NCBI GenBank assembly: GCA_020809705.1
Contig: CP085833.1
Coordinates: 1,674,001-1,738,000 of the forward strand
Direction: 5' to 3'
Length of the DNA stretch: 64,000 nt
Source: Calonectria ilicicola
Taxonomy: Eukaryota > Ascomycota > Sordariomycetes > Hypocreales > Nectriaceae
In this document: positions 55,781-64,000 of the stretch, in pieces
How positions within the stretch are numbered: the first letter of the stretch is position 1
Layout of the letters: every line of letters starts with the position of its first letter
Notes under the pieces: generated by a model
The model's database searches: none
What the model was told of the DNA's origin: nothing
The model's input: the letters and a program-made list of their open reading frames with translations, nothing else
Made by a program: the position numbers and the translations under genes

Positions 55781-56760
55781 CATGGAAGAAAGCACCAGAA
55801 GTACCCTTGAACATGCAAAGATGTAAGGGACGGCAGCTGATTTGGGGTAGTAGTTCGTCAAGGGTATAAAATACAGCTAAAGTTCAGCAGCGCCTACCAC
55901 GTGTGGCGGTACGCGTATCCTGTCACCCGGAAATATCATGGGTCTAAAAGTGGTTGTCGAAGCCAAGATGACTGTCACACAGCACTGGGCTAATTTCACC
56001 CCCAGGAACCGATGTGCCAAGTTGAGTGCATGAAGCTTACATGATTCGATCAATTATAATTTGGCATTTTTCCCCCCTTCTTCTTGCTTGCCTCTTCTCA
56101 TTTATCATGCTTCATGACCAGTTTAAAAACAGGGCTGAGGCCATTTGCATTAACCGCGATAGACGAATCGGGAATCGTTCATTTGAACTGATTTTAGTGA
56201 CGTCTTAGTGTTGAGAAAGAAGCTCTCACTGTGACGTTCTGCATCGTCCCTTTGAGCCTGCCACCAGGTTAGTGCACGCCCGGTAACGAAATGAAATACG
56301 GGTCCATCGTCAAGCCCTTCAAGCAGCCAAACAGCGGGGTCCAAAACCCATGCACTGTCAATGATTTGATAGTGAAACAAGGGCCAGGGTTGTAGCAAAT
56401 ATGGGTCAAGCCATATGGCAGTGCATAGACCAAACCATGTGTTCGAAGGTCGGTTACCTCTTTTCGTCTTAGTGCCCTCGTCCAATGAAACGATGTCAAA
56501 ATGCCCGACGGTTTTCTGCCTAGATACGAACTTAGGTTTCCTAGCGCAAAGTCAATAGCATCATCCCCCAAGGGAGTATAAAGAGCTGATGGGGAATAAA
56601 TGACACTGCATGTTCAGCGGATGCGATGGATACATGATGCTGTGGATCAGGGGTGAACCAGGGTGTCTTCACCCGGGGGAAAATATATGAATCTGACTTA
56701 TCCACAGCGCGCTCGAGCTTCGCAGGTTAGAATCCCTCCGTAACGCCGTCCAAAACGGCC
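55781..56760. other. Region with possible coding relics
   Basis: About 980 bp. On the minus strand 56150-56571, two overlapping frames are each open for about 100 codons. One contains WFGLCTAIWLDPYLL and FVTGRALTWWQAQRDD, which looks protein-like but matches no family I know. This could be the other end of the decayed gene at 55036. It also holds the promoter of the gene at 56761. Confidence 0.35.
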
Positions 56761-58099
56761 ATGTCGACGTCGATATTGGACCCGTCGGTGCTCGCCAACA
56801 CGCCGCTGGCTGCCTCGCCAGATGGCAGTGCACCGGATTTCGATGGTCCTCTTACCACTCTCCAAAAAGGAATCATAATTGCTTTTGGCATCACGTTTTT
56901 CCCCGCCACGATTTCGCTCGCTCTTCGATATTTCCAAGCCATCAAGCTCTCGAAAAAGGTCGAACTAGATTTGGGTATGTCTACGAGAACCCACAGATGC
57001 CTCGACCTCGCAACCAGAAACTAATATCGCATGCGCTGGATTTCAGTCATCATTACCCTCTCCTATGGCGTTTCAATACTCTATTTTATCACTCAACTCT
57101 CCAGTATATTCGCCCTTCCACTCTCGAGGAAAGGATTATTATCTAACGCCATGACAGTGATCAAGTATGGTTGGGGAAAACACATGTGGGATGTGTCCAT
57201 AGCGGATTTCATGAATCTCATGGATGCAAGTTCACCCTCAGCAAACCGAGTTTAAACCTCCGCTAACCGAAAAATAGAATATCCTCCCTAGTAACTTGGC
57301 ATATTTCATCGGCCTTTGCATCACTAGGTTTGCCATGCTAGCCACTTTATACCACATCAACCCCTCCAAAACATATCGATATATTGTGATCGGCATCGCG
57401 GCCGTCAGTTTCGCTTATACCCTAACTCTATGCATTATTGTCGGCGCACCTTGCAATCCCCGAAAGACTCTCCTCTCAGGCATCACTAGTGGTACATGTT
57501 TGGAGAAGGTCATCAAGTCTCACGCTGTCCTTAATGTTGCTTGTGATCTTGCTGTCGCTGTAGTGCCTATTCCCACGATTTATGGCCTCAACCTAATACT
57601 TCGACAAAAACTCATGATTGGTGGCATTCTTGCAGTGGGATCAGGGTATGCTTCAATTTCCTGCTGCTTCACTAATTACATTCATTAACTGTTATATAGC
57701 GTCGTTGTTTGCTCCATTGCTCGCATGCCATACGTCTTCGGCATTACTGTTAGCGATGTAACATACACCGAAGCCATCTTGGGCATCTGGTCCATCATCG
57801 AGGTTAACCTCGGCATTCTTTGTGTTTGTGCGGTCCGACTCAAGCCATTTATTAAAACATACTGCCCCCAGCTGGGCCTTTTCTCATCACGATCACGAAA
57901 GAACAGTCAGTCATGGAGCAGGGGGGTTCGGGGTCAGAAAAGCAGTGAACAGCACTCATATCAGCTTCACAGCATACAACGACCAAATGATGACGATGTA
58001 GAATTGGAACGAAGAGATATCCGAGTAAACCGCTCCTATCAGGTGGACGTGGAATACATGCGTCGAGATGATTCGAGCTCGAAGGGAATTTTAACTTGA
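56761..58099 (+). CDS. Fungal rhodopsin-domain (Pth11/SAT4-like) integral membrane protein
   Basis: Exons 56761-56974, 57047-57225, 57278-57645 and 57700-58099 encode 386 aa. Intron 2 uses a GC donor (GCAAGT...AATAG), and phases agree across all junctions. The protein has an extracellular Ser/Pro-rich N-tail, about seven hydrophobic helices and a long basic/polar cytoplasmic tail of about 80 residues. Hallmarks of the fungal rhodopsin family are LALRYFQAIKLSKK after helix 1, the late SIARMPYV and the conserved WSIIEVNLGILCVCAVRLKPF. Related Pth11-like proteins act as receptor-like sensors at the plasma membrane. No CFEM domain is present. Ligand unknown. Confidence 0.82.
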
Positions 58100-58365
58100 C
58101 TTATTCCGGCAGGCTCCGTATAAATGAGATGATGACACGAAATCCAATTATGTTTAATATATTTAGACCATTTACTACTGTTAATACGAATAAACTTGGA
58201 CTCATTTTGACTCCATTTGTTATATTCAAAGATCACTCGCTTGGTTACCTTTGCTAAACAGCTACCACTCCCAACGTCAAATTCTAAACCACGGTTACAA
58301 ATGCAGAAATTCACAGAATTACAGTCAGAGAGATTTCTTCTATGTTCAATTTAGACAATGCTGTT

Positions 58366-59472
58366 TTATATCTTGATGTGAAATTGGTTGTCAGCAACCG
58401 GGCCCGTGAGTGCCCAGAGAACCCCGTCTTCAACAACCCTATCCCATCGTGTAGAAGCAGAGATTCTATCATCATAGTGTCTAAATCCATGTGGTAGACC
58501 TATAAAAAGGTTGACATCTGTCGGTACTCTGCAGGCCATTAGTCACGGCAGTAAAAATGAGTCGCACATGGCTTACCCCGCCTCTGTCAACATCTTGGCA
58601 TAAAGCAAAGCCTCATCCCTCAGAGGATCTAATCCAACTACTCCCATAACAGTTGGCGGCATTCCTTTTACTTGTTCTGGAGTCGCGTTGCCAGGGTTCA
58701 GTTTGGTGTCGGTTACATCTGGGTCAGTGACTTTTAACAGGCCTGAAAAGAACCTGAGATCCGCGACAGAAAACATCGGCGCATGCTCGTTTTGCTTATA
58801 TGAAGAAATAGATTGATCCTTCATTTTCTTCAGCTGAGGCTCGTAGCAGTCAGGATATGCCAGGCACGGAATCATCAAGACTTGACCCGCAATTGGGGGG
58901 CGAGGATCGGATCCCTTGGCAAGATGCCGTTGAAGAGTTAACGATGCGGCGACCCATGCCCCAGCCGACACTCCACCGATAATAACTTTCTTAGGATCGC
59001 CAACGATCTTGTCCATGTTGTCGTGAGCCCACTCAAAGGCATCTTCTGCGTCATTCCAAGGGGTTGGATAGGTGTGTTCTGGTGTATGTCTGTAATTGAC
59101 ATTGAGCACAACAACCTGAGAGCCACAAGCTATGCGTGCACAAATTGAAGCCTCTCCATCTAATGTACCAAACATGAAGCCCCCACCTTGCAAGTGTATG
59201 TAGACGGGTAAAGGTGTGTCATTTTTGACACTAACTGGCCGGTAGCTCCGGGCTTCGACAAGGCTTCCATCTCGAGTCGGAATTAAGTAGTCCCTGGTAT
59301 GCACTCGATGTGCGAGATATTTCATCGCCTTATCTGACAGGGCCTCTCGTTCCAGGTTCGTAATCTCCCGGAGTTCGGCTAGCGAAAGTTCGGGCCCAGT
59401 TGACGGGGGTAAGCTAGACTCCACGGCAAGCCACTCCTCGCTTGGCCCTCCGTAATGTGAAAAGTCACACAT
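58366..59472 (-). CDS. Alpha/beta hydrolase, HSL (hormone-sensitive lipase-like) family
   Basis: Two exons, 58577-59472 and 58366-58528, separated by a 48-nt intron, encode 352 aa; the ATG gives MCDFSHYGG. Cytosolic ester hydrolase. The nucleophile is Ser169 in GGVSAGAW, the acid is in GLDPLRDEA, and the histidine is in GLPHGFRHY, encoded by the second exon, so the triad is complete only after splicing. The oxyanion box reads HLQGGGF, where fungal homologues usually have HGGGF. No signal peptide. Substrate unknown; such enzymes act on short acyl esters, lactones or xenobiotic esters. Confidence 0.85.
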
Positions 59473-60013
59473 TTCGCTCCTGTCGGCGAGCAATCGCAAA
59501 TGCAGCTGTGTAGAGATCAAGATCTTGGGTTGCTTTAGGCCGAGGGAAATGCGATCGACGATTCTCAATTCCCCACTCCACGATAGGAAAAACGTATTGG
59601 CTCGGCAAGTGGGGATGTGGCTTCACAGCATTGGCGGTTTGTCGGTTTAGCTCTTACAAATAGCAGCTAACCGAGGTACATGATGGAGTTGCCGGGTTTA
59701 ATAATCATGCGGAGGCTCGATAATTAATTGAAATGAGATGGGCGGAGAGGAAAAAAAAACAATTGAACCAAATGTTGAATTTTTCTATTAGAATTATCAT
59801 AAAAACATGACCAAGTCATCGCGTGGTCCATTCTTTTTATAGACTCCGTTCATGGTCTCGTATTTGTTCCGAATAACATAATCCTAGATCCCAGTTACGC
59901 CACGGAAAGGAAAAGGGTATCATCCTTGATAATGAAACATCTTTATGCATGTTGAAGCATTCAATAGGGCCACCTGGGCCTGATGTTTTTATCGAAGCAC
60001 TCGCCAACTAACC
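59473..60013. other. Intergenic region
   Basis: 541 bp of promoter for the hydrolase and 3' flank of the MFS gene. A-rich run near 59750 and AT-rich sequence to 59900. No gene seen. Confidence 0.5.
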
Positions 60014-61834
60014 TTAGGAACTTCGGCGACCGTATGGCTCATAGGGGAAGATGACAGAAACTCCTGCCATTGCAATGAAGAGAGCTGCACAAATGTATAA
60101 GGGAGCCGGGGTATCCGTGTTTGCCTCAGAGGCGACGACGGCGGAGACAATTCCCATGATACGGTTGCAAGAAACAGCAATACCATTGCCGGTGGCTCTA
60201 TGGGCACTAGGCAGGACTTCCGGTGTGTAGGCATACAGTGTGCTGTAGTAAATGTTGATGAAGAAGGCAATCATGCAGGTGAATGCCGTATCCTGAGCTG
60301 CCGTCTTGACGGCTGTGTAGGCAAAGAAGAAGGCCATGGTAATAAGGGCACCAATAGCCATAGTATACTTGCGACCAAGCTTGGTATTACACATGAAGCC
60401 CGCAAGAATGGGACCAGGGATGCCACTGATATTAGTCAGGGTGTAGTTGCGCCACGTCTCAAAGGTTGTGCGGTGAAATACCCTGCCATTGTTGGCCAGA
60501 TAGGTGCTAAGAGAATTCATCAACATCTTTGGTTCAGATCTAAAGTAGGGGTTCCAATTCCAAGTGCGTCAATAATACTTACGGCAGGAAAACGTAGAAA
60601 AGAGGGTAGGCTAGACCAATCATGGTCCATGAGAGGATGATTAGCGAGGTCGAAATAGTCATTCTGGAAGTCGAAAAGAGACCCTTGATGTGGATCCAGG
60701 TCTCGTTAAGAGAAGATTTGTTCTCGCTGTGAGCTGTCTTGATGGTGCCGCAAGCCTGAAGCTCCTCGAGGGTGAGAGAACAAGTGCGGTTGTACTTGTT
60801 GGCGAGGAATTGAAGGGTTTCAATCAGCTCCTCTTCCTTACCTATTCCCAATAGATATTTTGGTGTCTCTCGAAGTCGCACAATTGTGATTCGGAGCACC
60901 GACATGACGAACACAATGGAACCACCAGTGAACATGACGTAGCGCCAGCCCATGTTGTTGTCCCGAGTGCATGTCTCCACGTCCGCACAGTTCCATTTTT
61001 TGGGAACCATGAAACCCCATGCAATAAATCCAGTAACAGCTTGACCGACGCCCCACCAACAGGCAAGTAATGTCAGGAGCCACTGTTTGTTACTGGGAAG
61101 GTATTCTAAGAACACAGCTGTGTCCATAATAAGGTTACCACCAGCACCAAAGCTGAGCAGGGACACAAAGAAGCCAAGGGACGCCCAGTTGGGCATACCA
61201 CCAGCTACAATACAACTTCCAGAGCAGATGAAGAGAGAGATGTTAAAGGCGTGTTTTCGGCCAATAATATCAGCGCTCAATCCCCAAAACAATGCGCCCG
61301 CAAGCATTCCAACGTAGGTAGCAATAGTTAGACCATTCGCATATCCCTTCTGACCAAACTCCATAAAGGACTGGGCTGCAATAATGGACTGAAACAGAGT
61401 AATCATTGAATCCACAGCATAACTAAATCAAATTAGCACCAGGCACTCCCACAAACTTCTTAAAGCTCCCAATCCCTGTGACAGAGGGAAGAGTCGCATT
61501 GCCGACGGCAATTGGTGGCGCCAGTGGCCCCGGAATGCTTACCCGAAGCCATTGAGGAAAAATAGTTTCAGATGATAGGGCGTCCATCCGATTTCGTCAA
61601 TAGCCTAGAATTCCACATTAGCACTAGAGTCGTTCCCGGAAAAGGCTTGATGTGGCGCACATTGTTGACCAGATGCATCTTCTGGTTCAGGGCCGGATCT
61701 AGGTCCTGCAGATCCAGGATGTCTTTGCCTGAAGGGGCAGAGCTATCAGTCTGCGAGAGCTCCTCGGGACCCAGGTCGCCCAGGGCGTGGGCCTCGCTCT
61801 CGAGCTCTGCAGCATCCTTGGTGCTGGTGGCCAT
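60014..61834 (-). CDS. MFS transporter, SV2/metabolite:H+ symporter-like (paralogue type)
   Basis: Exons 61661-61834, 61543-61604, 60583-61422 and 60014-60506 encode 522 aa; introns are 56, 120 and 76 nt. Same architecture as the transporter at 18299-19988: an acidic N-tail, LKLFFLNGFGYAVDS in helix 1, ADIIGRKHAF (motif A), FGAGGNLIMDTAVF in helix 4, MGWRYVMFTGG, LRETPKYLLG at the central loop, and TPEVLPSAHRATGNGIAVSCNR late. The two proteins are clearly diverged rather than recent duplicates. Plasma-membrane carrier of a small organic solute; substrate unknown. Confidence 0.86.
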
Positions 61835-63886
61835 GTTGTCGCGTGCGTCTGCCGGGAAGTGGCGCACGGTGAAGGGTGTTGATCTCGGGGAATTTGTCCC
61901 TTGGCTGTGGATGCACGTCAGAATGCGTGAGAATGAAAAGTGACAGTTTTCGCGTCCTCACATCGTATTAAGAGTGTTGATGGTACCATATGAGGGTGGA
62001 GATTGGGCCATGTTGAAGAGCGGGGTTCGCTGATAGGCGAGCGGTAATTTTCAAAAGGATCTCGCCAGTCTCCCAAATTCAGCCAGCCGTTGCGACGTTA
62101 ATAATGGCAATGTGAGACCTCTGAGGCTGGACCGACAAGGAACGTGGTCTCAGGTCACACGATAAGAGGCAGATCGGCAGACAAGCTTCTTGGGCCACTA
62201 GGCCCATTACAGGGAGAAACAAGATGATTAGCGCTGGGGAAGACGCCCACGTGCTGGCCAGCAGCGGCCATGGGCGAACGCGTGAAAGGCGGCCAAGAAC
62301 CATTGCTCGAAAGATGGATCTGTCGTGTGACACTATTGACCAACTACTTTAATCGTATTGGATGCCTTTACGAACGAAATCTTCTAGAGACAAAAGTTCG
62401 ACTCCACGTGGGATGAGACCCCAATGAAACAACAGAGAGAGGCCATGCAATACCAGCCACACGAGAATTGAAACAAGTGATTGGTGGCTGAAACAAGAAT
62501 AAAGAATAAATAAATCGGCATGAATAAATCGCGTATTCCTCAGCGACTTTTTAGGAAATTTCTCGTTAAATCCCGTATCAATCGGTCTCTCTGTTGAAAA
62601 TTCTCTGTGGTGAATCCGATGAGCGAAATAAATGGGTCGTCAGGCAATACGAGAACTAGCCAAGACCATCAAATAAAACCAGCCAGCCCTTGTCTTTCCT
62701 CAGCGAGGCGCTGAATAAATAGGTCTCAAAAAATCCAAACAAAAGCAATACGCGTATTTTCAAGGTGTGCATCTCCCAAACTTCGGAACATTTCCAGGCA
62801 CTGCAACATCAACTGCATGCATGGCTTCGGCAAAGCAAAGATCCACGTCTAGGGTTCGCCGTTGTGGAGATGATGGATGGAAAGCACACACGAATCAGTG
62901 GCAAAAGCCCTAGTCAGCCTCAACTTGACCCTTGAATACCGCAACGGGCCGTCCCATCAAAATGTGGTAGCGGTGTTCTCGAATCCCGTCCGAAAGTACA
63001 TCGTCTTGTCCGCTTTTATGAGTAGCATCGCAGGTTCCGGTGACATGGATCCCGGCGAGTGACGTGAAGAGGATGACTTGATGGAATTCCCCTGGGCGTA
63101 TGCAAGTACTAATGCACGCGAGGGGGGCAATCACACCGTAGACTTGATAGGCCAAGTTCTGATAGATCTTTTTATATCCGAATTTCCATTTATTCCAGGT
63201 GAGCGTACTGCTCATTCGTCACTCAACCATTCCAGTTATTTATCAATTCATGTTCTGTGATGTAATTAGACTTGTTTACCTCCTCCATCTAACCAATCAG
63301 TGCGAGTACTCCATGATTTAACCATGGCCCATGTCCCTCCCACCAAAAACTCCCAGTCAACCCTCCTGGCAACTCACATCTTGCATTCAACATTCCGAAA
63401 ATAAGCAGACGTCACTCACATGTCAGCTCAACACATTTCCAATCGGGTGATAATATCCGCAAACAAGCACGTTCACCAGTCATCTTCCCCGCGTTCTCTA
63501 CACTGGTAATACCATGGGTACATTAATGGCAAAGCTCCGCTTCCCAGGCTAGCGTAGCGGTTTTGCCACGTCCTAGCCACTCCGGGCTTGATTGCTGACG
63601 ACTCGAACCATCTCCGACCAATTTCCGTCTTTAGCATCTCCGCACCTTTAAGATGTTTGACCAAAGCCATGATATCGTATCGGGATTGACCCCGCTGGAA
63701 TGTTCAGGCCCCGCATGTATCGGCCAACTTGGCTGGGTAAAATCCTGCTGTAAGACGATGCCCCTCCCGGGCTGATGACTTCTTTTGGTTAGTGAGAGTC
63801 ACCATCTCTCTTCTCAATATTTTGTATTCAAAATTCGCAAAATTCAAATCAAACATTCATTGATATACAGAAACTCATCTATCGTC
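61835..63886. other. Intergenic region, about 2 kb
   Basis: Contains the MFS promoter, a stretch with AATAAATAAATCG-type repeats near 62500-62530, and the promoter of the right-edge gene. Short frames (62079-62343, 62877-63260) show no recognisable product. I looked for a tRNA around 62391 and found no matching arms. Confidence 0.45.
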
Positions 63887-64000
63887 ATGTCGTCGTCCAC
63901 CAAGACTGCAGCCCCTTTCAAGGCGGAGCACATGGGCTCCTTGCTACGACCCCAACAACTGCTTGACATCAGAGAGCAGATCCGGGAAAAGGGACGTTCA
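63887..64000 (+). CDS. MetE-like (cobalamin-independent methionine synthase-family) protein, 5' end only
   Basis: Begins at the ATG 63887 and runs off the right edge after 38 codons. The N-terminal stretch APFKAEHMGSLLRPQQLL is characteristic of short MetE-like proteins with the UROD/MetE barrel, whose members start with an AEHxGSLLRP block. These are related to, but distinct from, the full-length vitamin-B12-independent methionine synthase. The function of the short fungal forms is not established. Little more can be said from 38 residues. Confidence 0.55.
   Translation, partial: MSSSTKTAAPFKAEHMGSLLRPQQLLDIREQIREKGRS

Noticed and set aside
62385..62410. GTTCGACTC resembling a tRNA B box
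   Set aside because: The flanking bases do not form a T-arm stem and no A box lies at the right distance upstream.
1..64000. CRISPR arrays, operons or prophage
   Set aside because: No spaced direct repeats of that type; the window is fungal nuclear DNA with introns and monocistronic genes.

Overview
This window is nuclear DNA from a filamentous ascomycete (Pezizomycotina type). Most genes carry short GT-AG introns, about 42 to 120 nt, with CTAAC/CTAAT-like branch points. The protein families are typical of such fungi: a Zn2Cys6 regulator, sugar porters, a Pth11-like membrane protein, an NRPS-like reductase and an F-box-type protein. One transposon shows heavy transition-only decay of the kind caused by repeat-induced point mutation (RIP). 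I could not fix the genus from sequence alone.

Layout. 0-8 kb: a Zn2Cys6 regulator (minus, leaving the left edge), a xylitol/sorbitol-type dehydrogenase, a sugar porter and a secreted carboxylesterase, which looks like a pentose/polyol-use neighbourhood. 8-18 kb: an anion/vitamin-type MFS transporter divergent from an NRPS-like adenylation-thiolation-reductase enzyme, then a tiny one-helix membrane protein and a cysteine-motif/F-box-like protein. 18-26 kb: three more MFS transporters on the minus strand. 25.7-30.3 kb: no gene recognised. 30-37 kb: a Gfo/Idh/MocA dehydrogenase, a sugar porter and a glycerate kinase, possibly one catabolic set. 38-46 kb: a DHA1-type exporter, an unknown 464-residue membrane-associated protein, a highly codon-biased 199-residue protein and a phosphotransferase-fold protein lacking both catalytic aspartates.

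46.19-53.02 kb: one complete but dead Ty1/Copia LTR retrotransposon on the minus strand. It has 175-bp LTRs, a perfect 5-bp target duplication (ATATG), a half-tRNA primer site and a still readable reverse-transcriptase relic. The internal 6.5 kb is almost pure A/T with no open frames. RIP damage fades outward inside each LTR.

53-64 kb: an aldo-keto reductase, a decayed coding region, a fungal rhodopsin-type (Pth11-like) membrane protein, an HSL-family hydrolase, a second SV2-like MFS transporter, and the first codons of a MetE-like protein at the right edge.

Eight complete MFS transporter genes lie in 64 kb, beside several small-molecule oxidoreductases and hydrolases. This suggests a variable, nutrient- and metabolite-related accessory region rather than a housekeeping segment. 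I found no CRISPR, rRNA or tRNA gene.
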